Part shown: positions 18,538 through 28,085 of the stretch, piece by piece
Numbering within the stretch: the stretch's first letter is position 1
How the letters are laid out: every line of letters begins with the position of its first letter
Source: Brumimicrobium oceani
GTDB taxonomy: Bacteria; Bacteroidota; Bacteroidia; Flavobacteriales_D; Crocinitomicaceae
Length of the DNA stretch: 64,000 nt
NCBI RefSeq assembly: GCF_003143775.1
Contig: NZ_QFRJ01000003.1
Coordinates: 119,122 to 183,121, forward strand
Direction: 5' to 3'
Translations under genes and position numbers: made by a program
The notes under the pieces: model-generated
The model's database searches: none
Seen by the model: the letters and a program-made list of their open reading frames with translations, nothing else
What the model was told of the DNA's origin: nothing

Positions 18538-19647
18538 CTATCTTCTTCTGGAAGAAGGAGAGGATGTTCTATTTGAACTTCCTGACCTCGACGCCGGCGA
18601 TACGCTTCTTCCACTAGAAGGTGTCTGCTGCATTCTCGGGGAAGATGGAGCTGTTCTAGTTGTTGATCGTGGCGAAGCACTGCGTGGAGACGATGAGCGA
18701 TTAGGACTAGCACTCCTACTCTGCTGTACGTTCACATTTGATCTACTTGGTGCTCTCACAGTTCCTGACACCCTAGATGATGTACTTGGAGTGTAAGCGC
18801 TATTTACCACATTTCTTTGTGTAGGCATTGCACTTGGAGCTCTATACCTTTCTTGCTTTCCAAACCTGTCATCTGATGATCGCACCACTTCTCTTGACTT
18901 AAAGCTGTAATCACTACCTGTAGCCTTCCTTTTTTGAATATCTCTACTCATAACAACGGCAGATTTGCTCATACCACTTTTACTCTTTTGAGTATAGACT
19001 GAAACTGCAGACTTTGGTATTGAGTAATAACTTGAGCGATTCGAATTTGAAATTGGCGATCTTCTAGGTCCCTGAAAGACTTTTTTTCCTTGGGCTATAG
19101 CACCGCTATTTCCATTTCCGTTATAACTCCCACCATAGTAGTCATTTCCGTAGTAACCGTTTCCGTAATAAGATCCGTAATGACCTCCGTAATAACCATA
19201 GTACCCACCATTGTGATAAGGACTATAACCATAACCGTATCCAAAAGGAGAATACCCATAGTAATATTGGCTGTGATAGCCTCCAAAGCCAATTCCAGAA
19301 TTAAACCCACGATATCCGTACATATTTGGGTGATTGTATCCCATACCATAATATCCATAAGGACTATTGTAGAAGTAACCATATCGGGGATAAAGACTCA
19401 TGATCATTAAGGTATTCATTCGCACGCGCTGATTTACTCGTGGATCCTGATACTCTTGCTGAAATGCCCCCTTCTGACTAGCTTTATAAGCATTAAAAGA
19501 GGTAATATCGTTTTCATCCTCTTCCAAATTTAATTCTGTTGGAGCCTGCATGTAAACATCGTTTTCAGAAATATAACCAACGTTGGCACACGAGCTCAAA
19601 ATAGCGCTTGCTCCTAATGTGAATAATATTTTAATTGTTGCTTTCAT
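18538..19647 (-). CDS. Lipoprotein with Gly/Tyr-rich core and Ser/Arg-rich tail
   Basis: The 369-residue product has a lipobox (ILSSC, Cys20), an acidic N-terminal region, a Gly/Tyr/Asn-rich block at about 88-185 (repeats of YGYY, YGGHYGSYYG), and a C-terminal block from about 280 made almost only of Ser, Arg, Pro, Thr and Asn, ending PSSRRR. The core resembles low-complexity surface or adhesive proteins; the basic tail might bind peptidoglycan, lipopolysaccharide or nucleic acid, which is speculation. It precedes the OmpP1-like gene in one operon, so the two may act together in the outer membrane. Long frames on the opposite strand mirror the low-complexity codons. Confidence 0.75.
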   Translation of the reverse strand: MKATIKILFTLGASAILSSCANVGYISENDVYMQAPTELNLEEDENDITSFNAYKASQKGAFQQEYQDPRVNQRVRMNTLMIMSLYPRYGYFYNSPYGYYGMGYNHPNMYGYRGFNSGIGFGGYHSQYYYGYSPFGYGYGYSPYHNGGYYGYYGGHYGSYYGNGYYGNDYYGGSYNGNGNSGAIAQGKKVFQGPRRSPISNSNRSSYYSIPKSAVSVYTQKSKSGMSKSAVVMSRDIQKRKATGSDYSFKSREVVRSSDDRFGKQERYRAPSAMPTQRNVVNSAYTPSTSSRVSGTVRAPSRSNVNVQQSRSASPNRSSSPRSASPRSTTRTAPSSPRMQQTPSSGRSVSPASRSGSSNRTSSPSSRRR

Positions 19648-19784
19648 AAAAATCTATTTGATTAAACTTACAACTAATTTGAAGGTATTCCAAATTGAGT
19701 TCTTATTTTTGTCATTATTAAACGATTTTTTCGAAAAATGCGTTAATAATTTAAGAGTAAATTAACAAAAACTGTTCCAAAAAA

Positions 19785-21254
19785 ATGGCAAAATACACTA
19801 AAAGGTCTGAGGATTATTCCAAATGGTATAATGAAGTTATCGAAAGAGCTGGATTAGCAGAGCATTCAGATGTTCGTGGTTGTATGGTTATAAAACCTTA
19901 TGGCTATGCAATTTGGGAAAATATGAAAAGTGTTTTGGATGCAAAATTCAAAGAAACAGGCCATTCTAATGCCTACTTCCCCTTATTCATTCCAAAGTCG
20001 TATTTAAACAAAGAAGCCCAACACGTGGAAGGCTTTGCAAAAGAGTGTGCGGTTGTTACTCACTACAGGCTTAAAAATAGTGAAAACGGCGACCTAATTG
20101 TAGATCCCGATGCAAAGTTGGAAGAAGAACTCATTGTTCGTCCTACTTCAGAAACCATTATTTGGAACTCATTCAAGAGTTGGATTCAGTCTTATCGTGA
20201 CCTACCGTTAAAAATTAACCAATGGGCAAACGTTGTGCGTTGGGAAATGCGAACCCGATTATTTTTGAGAACAGCTGAATTTCTTTGGCAAGAAGGCCAT
20301 ACCGCTCATAGCACAAAAGAAGAAGCCATTTCAGAAGCAGAACAAATGTTGCATGTTTATGCCGATTTCGCTGAGGACTACATGGGAATGCCAGTTGTGA
20401 AAGGTTTTAAAACTGCTTCCGAAAGATTTGCAGGAGCAGATGAAACCTATTGTATAGAGGCAATGATGCAAGACGGAAAAGCCCTACAAGCAGGTACTTC
20501 TCACTTTTTAGGACAAAACTTTGCCAAAGCTTTTGATGTGAAATATGCCGACAAAGAAGGGAAGTTAGAACACGTTTGGGCAACTTCTTGGGGAGTTTCA
20601 ACACGACTGATTGGTGGATTAATCATGACCCATTCAGACGATGAAGGCCTTGTTCTTCCTCCAAAATTAGCACCGATCCAAGTAGCTATTGTTCCAATTT
20701 ACAAAACTGCAGAACAACTAGAAGCAATTTCGGAAAAAGTTGCTGTACTAAAGTCTGAATTACTAAAAAAAGGAATCTCTGTAAAATTTGATAATGATGA
20801 CAACCGACGTCCAGGTTGGAAATTTGCTGAATACGAAGCAAAAGGAGTACCTGTGCGTGTTGCCATAGGCCCTAGAGATTTAGAAAACAACAAAGCAGAA
20901 GTTGCTAGAAGAGATACCAAAACGAAAGAAGTAGTGGATTGGGACGGTATTTCAACGCATATCGAAGCGTTGTTGTCAGAAATCCAAGACAACCTACTCA
21001 ACAAAGCCAAAGAGTTCCGAACACAAAACACGAGTTCTGTTGACTCTTATGATGAATTCAAAAAGGTTTTAGAAGAAAAGGGAGGGTTTATTTCTGCACA
21101 TTGGGACGGAAGCTCTGAAACAGAAAATAAAATTAAAGAAGAAACCAAAGCGACCATAAGATGCATTCCTTTAGCTGCGAAAGAAGAGGCTGGGAAGTGT
21201 ATTTATACTGGAAAACCTTCTTCTAAAAGAGTTTTATTTGCTAAAGCATATTAA
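19785..21254 (+). CDS. proS: Prolyl-tRNA synthetase, archaeal/eukaryal type
   Basis: The 489-residue class II synthetase charges tRNA-Pro. It shows [20 protein letters not shown] at the start, class II motif 2 ([26 protein letters not shown]), the proline-site TSxxT-like region RPTSETIIW, motif 3 ([19 protein letters not shown]), the anticodon-binding domain (VAIVPIY, then [22 protein letters not shown]), and the zinc-like C-terminal domain that marks the archaeal/eukaryal form. It has no INS editing domain. A conserved unknown gene follows four bases after its stop. Confidence 0.95.
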   Translation: MAKYTKRSEDYSKWYNEVIERAGLAEHSDVRGCMVIKPYGYAIWENMKSVLDAKFKETGHSNAYFPLFIPKSYLNKEAQHVEGFAKECAVVTHYRLKNSENGDLIVDPDAKLEEELIVRPTSETIIWNSFKSWIQSYRDLPLKINQWANVVRWEMRTRLFLRTAEFLWQEGHTAHSTKEEAISEAEQMLHVYADFAEDYMGMPVVKGFKTASERFAGADETYCIEAMMQDGKALQAGTSHFLGQNFAKAFDVKYADKEGKLEHVWATSWGVSTRLIGGLIMTHSDDEGLVLPPKLAPIQVAIVPIYKTAEQLEAISEKVAVLKSELLKKGISVKFDNDDNRRPGWKFAEYEAKGVPVRVAIGPRDLENNKAEVARRDTKTKEVVDWDGISTHIEALLSEIQDNLLNKAKEFRTQNTSSVDSYDEFKKVLEEKGGFISAHWDGSSETENKIKEETKATIRCIPLAAKEEAGKCIYTGKPSSKRVLFAKAY

Positions 21255-21258
21255 AAGT

Positions 21259-21939
21259 ATGGAAATCAAAAAGAAAAGCGTTGTAGAACTATTGGAGGAG
21301 CGCTCCATCTTGAAACAAGACGTATACGCAACAACTTTAGCTTGTTATAAAAAATTTAAGTCCGTAGTTGAGGAAGAGCTTGCAGAATTTAGATTGAAAA
21401 TCACAGATGAGCGGGTACGCTTAAAGTTTGACTACAATGGAGACTTTGAAACCCATGCTTATGTAGGAAGCGATGTACTCGTTTTTAATATGCATACGAA
21501 CGTATTCACTTTCCCACCAGACAATCCTATTTGGAAGAACTCCTATATTGAAGAGGATAATAAATTGGGCTACTTTGGTGTGATAAATATTTATAATTTC
21601 TTAGCTGAATCTTTCTTACAAAAAAGAATGAATGATGCGGGTTACCTTATTGGTAGAATCTTTATTAATAAAGATGGCCATTTTATGATCGAAGGAAAAG
21701 GAGAGCTTTCATACTATTTCAAAAATATTAGGACTAATACTTTTGACCTGGCCACAATGAAATCCATATTTGAAGTTGCTGTAAAACATGCAGCAGAATT
21801 TGATTTACAAACACCGCCTTACAACAAAGTGAGTATAGTAAGTGTACAACAAATAAAAACTTTGTCTTCGGCTCAAGAATTAAAAACTGGTAAAAGACTG
21901 GGATTCAAGTTTAAAGCAGAAAACGAAAAAAAATATTGA
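21259..21939 (+). CDS. Conserved protein of unknown function downstream of proS
   Basis: The 226-residue protein starts MEIKKKSVVELLEERSILKQ; the open frame reaches back to an ATG at 21238 inside proS, but the ATG at 21259, four bases after the proS stop, gives a more natural start. It is soluble, mixed alpha/beta, with a central strand-rich region (RLKFDYNGDFETHAYVGSD, VFNMHTNVFTFP) and a basic C-terminus. No signal peptide and no motif I recognise. Tight spacing suggests cotranscription with proS. It ends shortly before the tRNA-Glu promoter. Confidence 0.7.
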   Translation: MEIKKKSVVELLEERSILKQDVYATTLACYKKFKSVVEEELAEFRLKITDERVRLKFDYNGDFETHAYVGSDVLVFNMHTNVFTFPPDNPIWKNSYIEEDNKLGYFGVINIYNFLAESFLQKRMNDAGYLIGRIFINKDGHFMIEGKGELSYYFKNIRTNTFDLATMKSIFEVAVKHAAEFDLQTPPYNKVSIVSVQQIKTLSSAQELKTGKRLGFKFKAENEKKY

Positions 21940-21957
21940 AATTTTAATTCAAAAAGC

Positions 21958-21988
21958 TTTGTTTTAAAACAAAATGCATATATATTTG
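21958..21988 (+). promoter_or_regulatory. Promoter of the tRNA-Glu pair
   Basis: TTTG (21958-21961), a 19-base spacer and TATATTTG (21981-21988): a full match to the Bacteroidota consensus. Transcription would start near 21995, about 20 bases before the first tRNA. It may also serve rpsT. Confidence 0.75.
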
Positions 21989-22013
21989 CACTCCGAAATT
22001 TAAAACAAACAAC

Positions 22014-22085
22014 GGCCCATTCGTCTAGTGGTTAGGACATCAGGTTTTCATCCTGAAAACAGGAGTTCGATTCTCCTATGGGCTA
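22014..22085 (+). tRNA. tRNA-Glu (anticodon TTC), first copy
   Basis: The 72-base sequence folds as a cloverleaf: acceptor arms GGCCCAT / ATGGGCT (one G-U pair), D arm with AGTGGTTAGGAC, anticodon stem TCAGG/CCTGA with loop TTTTCAT and anticodon TTC at 22047-22049, and T arm AGGAG-TTCGATT-CTCCT. CCA is not encoded. Confidence 0.97.
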
Positions 22086-22143
22086 CTAAAGAAATTCTAA
22101 CGAGAATTCTTAAAATATTAAAAAGCATACTGTTTTAAATTAC

Positions 22144-22215
22144 GGCCCATTCGTCTAGTGGTTAGGACATCAGGTTTTCATCCTGAAAACAGGAGTTCGA
22201 TTCTCCTATGGGCTA
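22144..22215 (+). tRNA. tRNA-Glu (anticodon TTC), second identical copy
   Basis: Identical in all 72 bases to the first copy and separated from it by a 58-base spacer without a promoter match, so both are probably cut from one transcript. The anticodon is at 22177-22179. Confidence 0.97.
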
Positions 22216-22244
22216 CTTAATAAATATTATAATAACAATAAATT

Positions 22245-22496
22245 ATGGCGAATCATAAGTCAGCACTTAAAAGAGTAAGATCAGACAAAGCGAAAACGCT
22301 TCGTAATAAATATCAGCACAAAACAACACGTAACGCTATCCGTAATTTACGTGCAACAACAGATAAGGCAGAAGCAGAAAAACTTTTACCTTCTATCTCT
22401 GGAATGCTTGATAAATTAGCGAAGAAAAACATCATTCACAAAAACAAAGCGGCGAACCTAAAGTCTGGTTTAGCAGCACACGTAGCGAATATGTAA
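22245..22496 (+). CDS. rpsT: 30S ribosomal protein S20
   Basis: The 83-residue basic helical protein ([21 protein letters not shown]...) matches the S20 start ANHKSAxKR and has the usual length. S20 binds 16S rRNA early in small-subunit assembly. It lies 29 bases after the second tRNA-Glu, so it may be read from the same promoter, and is followed by a terminator. Confidence 0.96.
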   Translation: MANHKSALKRVRSDKAKTLRNKYQHKTTRNAIRNLRATTDKAEAEKLLPSISGMLDKLAKKNIIHKNKAANLKSGLAAHVANM

Positions 22497-22517
22497 TTGA
22501 TCGTAACAAACATATTT

Positions 22518-22547
22518 AAGGGAGTCTATACACTAGGCTCCCTTTTT
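22518..22547 (+). terminator. Terminator after rpsT
   Basis: Stem AGGGAG (22519-22524) / CTCCCT (22538-22543), with an inner CTA/TAG extension, followed by TTTTT. Confidence 0.8.
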
Positions 22548-22601
22548 ACTTTGCCAAAACTTTTTTAACTATTACTACAACCAATATCCATAACGAATGC
22601 T

Positions 22602-22609
22602 TATCTTTG
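22602..22609 (+). promoter_or_regulatory. -7 element of hemE, nearly touching its start codon
   Basis: TATCTTTG fits TAnnTTTG and ends five bases before the ATG at 22615, so a transcript from it would be leaderless or nearly so. It overlaps the upstream in-frame ATG at 22597, arguing against that start. No clear -33 TTTG is visible. Confidence 0.4.
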
Positions 22610-22614
22610 CTACT

Positions 22615-23655
22615 ATGGATTATAAAAATGATTTACTCTTAAAAGCGGCACGTGGAGAAAATATCGAAAGATATCCAGTTTGGTTAATGCGCCAAGCAGG
22701 AAGAATTCTTCCTGAGTACAGAGCCGTTAGAAGTTCTTTAAGCGGATTTAAAGAATTAGTAGAAACTCCTGCTCTAGCTGCAGAGGTAACAATTCAGCCC
22801 GTCGACCACTTAGATGTTGATGCAGCGATCATCTTTTCAGACATTCTTGTGATTCCAGAAGCAATGGGCCTAGAATACCAATTGATTGAAAAGGTTGGTC
22901 CTCGTTTTTCAAAAACCATCAAAACAGAAGCAGATCTTGTAAAACATGCAGAGACAGATTTCAATGTTGAAGATCGTTTAGGCTATGTAAAGGAGGCCAT
23001 TGAAATTACGAAGAAAGAACTAAACAACCGCGTGCCTTTAATTGGGTTTGCCGGAGCCCCATGGACTATCTTTTGTTATATGATTGATGGTGGAGGCTCT
23101 AAAACCTTCTCAGAATCCAGAAAAATGCTTTACCAAAATCCGGCTTTGGCACACGAGTTGCTTGAGAGGATAACAGAAGTAACAATTCGCTATTTGAAAA
23201 TGCAAATTAAAGCAGGAGCTGATTTAGTGCAAATATTTGATTCTTGGGCTGGAGTTTTAGGAAACAATCAGTACAAAGAATTCGGTTTAAAGTACATCAA
23301 CAAAATTGCTGACGCGATCAACGAAGTTCCTGTAACACTATTTGCAAAAGGCGCTTATCAGGCGATGCCTAGTTTAGCAAATTCTAATTGTAACACCCTC
23401 GGAATGGATTGGAACATGGAGGTTACAGAAATAAGAAAAATGGTAGGTGAGAATAAAACCTTACAAGGGAATTTAGATCCTTGTGCACTTTATTCATCAC
23501 ATAGCGAAGTTGAAAGACTCACGAATAATATGTTAGATAGTTTCAAAAGTAAAAGACATATTGTAAATTTGGGTCACGGAGTTTATCCAGATATAGACCC
23601 TGAAAAAGTTAAAACATTTATTAAAACTGTTAAAAACTATGAAATTAAACACTAA
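22615..23655 (+). CDS. hemE: Uroporphyrinogen decarboxylase
   Basis: HemE removes four carboxyl groups from uroporphyrinogen III to make coproporphyrinogen III in heme synthesis. The hallmark [17 protein letters not shown] lies near the N-terminus, followed by [46 protein letters not shown] and GNLDP, all family landmarks. I start at the ATG at 22615 (MDYKNDLLL) rather than 22597, giving 346 residues, because a promoter box overlaps the upstream ATG. The last 17 bases overlap the start of the OmpA-family gene in another frame. Confidence 0.95.
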   Translation: MDYKNDLLLKAARGENIERYPVWLMRQAGRILPEYRAVRSSLSGFKELVETPALAAEVTIQPVDHLDVDAAIIFSDILVIPEAMGLEYQLIEKVGPRFSKTIKTEADLVKHAETDFNVEDRLGYVKEAIEITKKELNNRVPLIGFAGAPWTIFCYMIDGGGSKTFSESRKMLYQNPALAHELLERITEVTIRYLKMQIKAGADLVQIFDSWAGVLGNNQYKEFGLKYINKIADAINEVPVTLFAKGAYQAMPSLANSNCNTLGMDWNMEVTEIRKMVGENKTLQGNLDPCALYSSHSEVERLTNNMLDSFKSKRHIVNLGHGVYPDIDPEKVKTFIKTVKNYEIKH

Positions 23656-24823
23656 AAATTTAAAAGGTTGGTTTTACACACTTCCCTTAGCTATATTGTC
23701 TTTTTCAACAATTGCACAGGAAGCTGAAAACTTAGTTGTAAACCCTAGCTTTGAGGATGCGCAAAGCAGAAAAATCCGAAGAATTGGAGACATTGATAAG
23801 GCAGAGGGATGGTCCTCAGCTACAGGAAATAGAGCAGACCTTTATTCTTCTGATGCGGGAGCACCAGATGTTCTAACTCCTGATAACATCTACGGAAGAG
23901 AAGATGCAAAAAGCGGTTCCAACTACGCAGGAATTATTGCTTATTCTTACCGAGAAAAAGAAAATAGAACCTATCTTACTGCGCAGCTTTCTACAAGTTT
24001 AAAGAAAGGAATGCGCTACAAAGTTCAATTTTATGCATCTCTTGCAGAGCTTTCTAAATATTCTGCCAATAGATTAGGTGCTCATATCTCCAGAAAAGGA
24101 ATTGGAACTGATGATAAAATCCCAGCAATAATTGCAGAAACTCATATTGAACATCCAAAAAAGGAAGTTTTTGACGGTATGTATGGTTGGGACTTAGTTT
24201 GTGGTGAATATGTGGCAACCGGAAAAGAGAAATACATTACTATCGGTAACTTCTCTGAAGATGGTGATATTGTAAATGGTCGTGCTAGAAAACCAAGAGA
24301 CATGTCTGGTAAGCAAATCATTGCTGCATACTACTATATAGACGATGTTTCAGTGCAGCTATTGGGACCAAACGAAACTTGCAACTGTGACTACGGAGAC
24401 GAAGCTCAGCAAGTAGCTTCAACTGTATACCAACGCTCACCTGAAATCACAAAAGACATGTCCCTCAGTCAAAAAGTAAATCAGTACAATATTTACTATG
24501 CAGGAGGAAGATATGATGTAAAAGTGGATGGTGAAAAAACTTTGGAAGTACTTACAACAATGATGAAAGAAAATACAGACTTGAAAATTCAAATTTCAGG
24601 GCATACTGATGCGACAGAAGCAGCAAGTGCGACAGACAATGTACTTTCTATGCGAAGAGCTGAATATGTAAAGAAACTACTAGAGGAAAGAGGAGTTGCA
24701 GGAGAACGATTAATCATTGAAGACTTAAAAGATGGAAAAGATTCTATCTACATTAGCGAAAGCGATGATGATACCCTAAGAGACGCTAAAAACCGCAGGG
24801 TTACTTTTACTGTAGTGGAATAA
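23639..24823 (+). CDS. OmpA-family outer membrane protein with N-terminal carbohydrate-binding-like domain
   Basis: The 394-residue protein has a signal peptide ([13 protein letters not shown]), an N-terminal beta-sandwich (about 30-245) starting [11 protein letters not shown] and ending [12 protein letters not shown], a layout seen in carbohydrate-binding-module-like folds, and a C-terminal OmpA domain with ISGHTDATE and [16 protein letters not shown] for peptidoglycan binding. It probably links the outer membrane to the wall. Its start codon lies inside hemE (17-base overlap), so its translation may be coupled to hemE although the pathways are unrelated. Confidence 0.85.
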   Translation: MKLNTKNLKGWFYTLPLAILSFSTIAQEAENLVVNPSFEDAQSRKIRRIGDIDKAEGWSSATGNRADLYSSDAGAPDVLTPDNIYGREDAKSGSNYAGIIAYSYREKENRTYLTAQLSTSLKKGMRYKVQFYASLAELSKYSANRLGAHISRKGIGTDDKIPAIIAETHIEHPKKEVFDGMYGWDLVCGEYVATGKEKYITIGNFSEDGDIVNGRARKPRDMSGKQIIAAYYYIDDVSVQLLGPNETCNCDYGDEAQQVASTVYQRSPEITKDMSLSQKVNQYNIYYAGGRYDVKVDGEKTLEVLTTMMKENTDLKIQISGHTDATEAASATDNVLSMRRAEYVKKLLEERGVAGERLIIEDLKDGKDSIYISESDDDTLRDAKNRRVTFTVVE

Positions 24824-24845
24824 ACTATAGAAGATTTTACTTTTT

Positions 24846-24879
24846 AAAATACGCTTCATGACTGAAGCGTATTTTTTTT
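24846..24879 (+). terminator. Terminator after the OmpA-family gene
   Basis: AATACGCTTCA / TGAAGCGTATT stem (11 bp) with loop TGAC, followed by a run of T. Confidence 0.88.
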
Positions 24880-25193
24880 GAATTACTTTTTTAATGCTTT
24901 ATCAATTACTGAAACAAAAGAATTTCAAATCATTCATAACTTTTGACCTAAGCTCCCCTTGCTTTTGGGCGTTTGTCTAGTACTTTACAATAAATATTTC
25001 CCTGTATTGCATTAGTCGGGCAAATAACGAAATCCTTCGCGTATTCCTATTTTGAACAATTTAAAACAATGCTATACTCTAGGATAACCTTAGCCTAGGG
25101 AGGTAATTCCAACAATCGGAAAAGACAGCAGAATGAAATTTATATAAAAAACAACTTTCGTAAGAACTTTGCTAAAAACAACAGAGATAAACA
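24880..25193. other. Gap between convergent genes
   Basis: This stretch separates the 3' ends of the OmpA-family and HD genes. No frame, promoter or structured element convinced me. A weak inverted repeat CTAGG...CCTAG lies near 25079-25098. Confidence 0.4.
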
Positions 25194-25850
25194 TTATATT
25201 TTGAGGTGATCTACCTCCCACTCTGTATAAAACTGAGTCAAAAAATCTTCCATATACCTTGTGCGCTTCTTAGCAATAGCTTTACCTGTAGGCGTATGCA
25301 TTCTGTCTTTCAAGAGCAAGAGTTTTTCGTAAAAATGATTAATAGTGTGGGTCCTGTCATTAACGTAACTTTCGGTAGATTGCTTCTGCTTTGGAGAAAT
25401 TGAAGGGTCGTAAATAGCTTGTTGAATAGCTCCTCCATAAGCAAATGTTCTTGCTATTCCAATAGCTCCAATGGCATCAATTCTATCGGCATCTTGTACA
25501 ATTTTACCCTCCAAAGAATTCATGACATCTTTCACTCCACTTCCCTTAAAAGAGACACTCTTCACAATTAAAGCAACCGCTTTCTTGGTTCTATCATCCA
25601 CTCCCAAATCCGATAAGATTTGATCAGATATCAGCGCTCCTTTTTCAAAGTCACCACCATTGAATTTATGATCAGATATATCATGTAACAAAGCAGCTAA
25701 TTCAATTATTTCCTTATTTCCTCCTTCTTTCTCATGAATTTTAAGAGCAATTTTCCTCACACGATCAATATGAAACCAGTCATGGCCTGTAGCTTCATTA
25801 TCAAATAGTTCTTTTACTTTTTGCTCCACTGATTGAATGTATTTTTCCAT
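25194..25850 (-). CDS. HD-domain phosphohydrolase
   Basis: The 218-residue protein has the HD metal-binding pattern: GHDWFHIDRV (His23, Asp24, His27), ALLHDISDH (His56-Asp57) and QDADRIDAIG. It matches the YedJ-like group of small cytosolic HD hydrolases, which act on nucleotides or other phosphoesters; the substrate is not known. It is a single-gene unit transcribed leftward, divergent from acs. Confidence 0.85.
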   Translation of the reverse strand: MEKYIQSVEQKVKELFDNEATGHDWFHIDRVRKIALKIHEKEGGNKEIIELAALLHDISDHKFNGGDFEKGALISDQILSDLGVDDRTKKAVALIVKSVSFKGSGVKDVMNSLEGKIVQDADRIDAIGAIGIARTFAYGGAIQQAIYDPSISPKQKQSTESYVNDRTHTINHFYEKLLLLKDRMHTPTGKAIAKKRTRYMEDFLTQFYTEWEVDHLKI

Positions 25851-25944
25851 CTTCTTCTGTTAATTTTTAAATCAAAATCGTTGTCCAACAACTAATTTCA
25901 AACAATATTAGTAAATTTAACTTCCATCATAAACATATAAAACC

Positions 25945-27849
25945 ATGAAATATATTGTTAAAAGTCTTCCTGAATATTTTAAACATCAAGACAAAGCACT
26001 TGAAAACCCCGAGCTTTTTTGGAGTGAAATTGCTGAAAGCTTTACTTGGAAAAAACCATGGAAAAAAGTCTTGACTGCCAACATGCACAAAGCAGAGATA
26101 AAATGGTTTGAAGAAGGACAATTAAACATCACAGAAAATTGCATTGATAGACATTTACAAGAAAAAGGCAGTGACACAGCCATCATTTTTGAACCGAATT
26201 CAACACAAGAAAAAGCGCAACACATTTCTTTTAAGCAATTATCTGAGGAAGTAAACAAAATGGCTAATGTGTTAAAGCAAAAAGGGATTCAAAAGGGAGA
26301 TAGAGTTTGTGTTTATCTTCCAATGATTCCAGAACTGGCCTATACAATGCTGGCCTGTGCCAGAATCGGCGCCATTCACTCTGTTGTTTTCGCAGGATAT
26401 TCCTCTACAGCATTGGCGTCTAGAATTAATGATGCCTCATGTAAAATGGTGATAACTGCCGACGGTTCTTATCGTGGTGCCAAAGAAATTAATCTAAAAA
26501 GCATCGTGGATAAAGCGCTCTTAGATTCTCCTAGTGTTGAAAATGTTCTTGTTGCAAAACGAACCCAATGCGAGATAGAGATGACCAGCGGAAGAGACTT
26601 CTTTTTATCTGATCTAATAAGTGCAGCAAGTACAGTGTGTTCACCGGAAACAATGAACGCCGAAGACCCTTTGTTTATACTTTACACTTCTGGTTCCACA
26701 GGAACTCCAAAAGGCATGGTCCATACCACTGGGGGCTACATGGTTTATACAGCGCACACTTTTAAAAACGTTTTTCAATACGAAGATGGTGATATTTATT
26801 GGTGCACGGCAGATATTGGCTGGATAACGGGACACTCCTATATTCTATATGGCCCTTTGTTAAACGGTGCAACAACAATATTATATGAGGGAGTACCCTC
26901 TTATCCAGATCACAATAGATTTTGGGAAATAATTGAGAAGCATAAAGTAAATCAATTTTATACAGCACCAACTGCAATTCGTTCTTTGGCCAAACAAGAT
27001 ATTTCTCACGTAGAAAAGCACGATTTATCTTCATTAAAGATTTTAGGAACCGTTGGAGAACCAATTAATGTAGAAGCTTGGAATTGGTATGATCATCACA
27101 TTGGCCAACAGCGATGTCCGATAGTTGATACTTGGTGGCAAACAGAAACAGGTGGAATTCTTATTTCTCCCATCCCTTTTTCCACACCAACAAAAGCAAC
27201 ATTTGCAACATTTCCACTTTTAGGAATTCAACCGGTTTTAATGAGCGATGAGGGTAAAGAACTTGAGGGAAATCTTGTGAATGGTAATTTATGTATTAAA
27301 ACACCTTGGCCAGGAATTGCAAGGACCATTTGGAACAACCATAAGCGTTATCTAGAAACTTACTTTTCGGCTTATCCTGGTTATTATTTCTCTGGTGATG
27401 CGGCATTAAGAGACCCGGCAGGATATTATAGAATTACAGGTAGAGTTGATGATGTTGTCATTGTTTCAGGTCATAATTTGGGAACCGCTCCTATAGAAAA
27501 CACAATAAATGAACATCAAATCGTTGCAGAATCAGCCATTGTTGGTTATCCTCATGACATCAAAGGAAACGCTTTATTTGGATTTGTGACCTTAAAACGA
27601 CCAATCAGCGAAGCCGAAAAATCAGCCTTAAAAATCGCAATCAATGAATCCATTTCAGACCAAATTGGTCCCATTGCAAAATTATCGAAAATTCAATTTA
27701 CATTCAGTTTACCTAAAACAAGATCAGGGAAGATAATGCGACGTATTCTGCGAAAGATTGCCGCAAATGAATTTACAAATTTAGGTGACACTTCAACTTT
27801 ACTAAATCCAGAAGCCGTTCAAGAAATAATTAAAAATAGAGAAAAATGA
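25945..27849 (+). CDS. acs: Acetyl-CoA synthetase (acetate-CoA ligase)
   Basis: This AMP-forming ligase makes acetyl-CoA from acetate, ATP and CoA. The 634-residue protein has the P-loop YTSGSTGTPKGMVHTTGGYM, WCTADIGWITGHSY, the acetate-pocket region VDTWWQTETGGI, YFSGDAA, the hinge RITGRVDDV, and the catalytic lysine in PKTRSGKIMRR (Lys596), the site usually inhibited by acetylation. Length and motifs fit Acs rather than a longer-chain ligase. A small membrane protein gene overlaps its stop by four bases. Confidence 0.93.
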   Translation: MKYIVKSLPEYFKHQDKALENPELFWSEIAESFTWKKPWKKVLTANMHKAEIKWFEEGQLNITENCIDRHLQEKGSDTAIIFEPNSTQEKAQHISFKQLSEEVNKMANVLKQKGIQKGDRVCVYLPMIPELAYTMLACARIGAIHSVVFAGYSSTALASRINDASCKMVITADGSYRGAKEINLKSIVDKALLDSPSVENVLVAKRTQCEIEMTSGRDFFLSDLISAASTVCSPETMNAEDPLFILYTSGSTGTPKGMVHTTGGYMVYTAHTFKNVFQYEDGDIYWCTADIGWITGHSYILYGPLLNGATTILYEGVPSYPDHNRFWEIIEKHKVNQFYTAPTAIRSLAKQDISHVEKHDLSSLKILGTVGEPINVEAWNWYDHHIGQQRCPIVDTWWQTETGGILISPIPFSTPTKATFATFPLLGIQPVLMSDEGKELEGNLVNGNLCIKTPWPGIARTIWNNHKRYLETYFSAYPGYYFSGDAALRDPAGYYRITGRVDDVVIVSGHNLGTAPIENTINEHQIVAESAIVGYPHDIKGNALFGFVTLKRPISEAEKSALKIAINESISDQIGPIAKLSKIQFTFSLPKTRSGKIMRRILRKIAANEFTNLGDTSTLLNPEAVQEIIKNREK

Positions 27850-28085
27850 AAATTACCTTAAAAACCTTATTTATACTAAAAGGATTGATCATTGTGGGGT
27901 TAGTAATATGGGGTGCTTCAATGATAAAAAGTGAGACTAAATTGAAGTTAAAGATCCAAGAACTAGAACAAAACTACAATGCATTAGATGCTTATAATGA
28001 GGTTTTAAAATATGATTTAGAAACAACTAGGGACAGCGTAAGAATATTGTCAAAAAATATGGAAAACAATATCAATAATCAATAA
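27846..28085 (+). CDS. Small single-pass membrane protein with coiled coil
   Basis: The 79-residue protein has a short basic N-terminus, one membrane helix (about 8-25) and a Lys/Glu/Leu-rich helix (30-75) with heptad character. The topology is like that of FtsL/FtsB-type proteins, but I see no specific similarity and give no function. Its ATG overlaps the acs stop in ATGA, so translation is coupled to acs. Its end overlaps the convergent birA gene by seven bases. Confidence 0.65.
   Translation: MKITLKTLFILKGLIIVGLVIWGASMIKSETKLKLKIQELEQNYNALDAYNEVLKYDLETTRDSVRILSKNMENNINNQ

Noticed and set aside
18527-18796. Plus-strand frame rich in Leu, Glu and Asp opposite the Ser/Arg tail
   Set aside because: It mirrors the low-complexity codons of the minus-strand lipoprotein gene, which has a lipobox and clear operon context.
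19090-19410. Plus-strand frame rich in Ile, Thr and Val opposite the Gly/Tyr block
   Set aside because: Also a mirror of low-complexity repeats on the other strand; no start context.
22014-22215. Repeat with spacing that might suggest a CRISPR unit
   Set aside because: The two identical 72-base units are tRNA-Glu genes.
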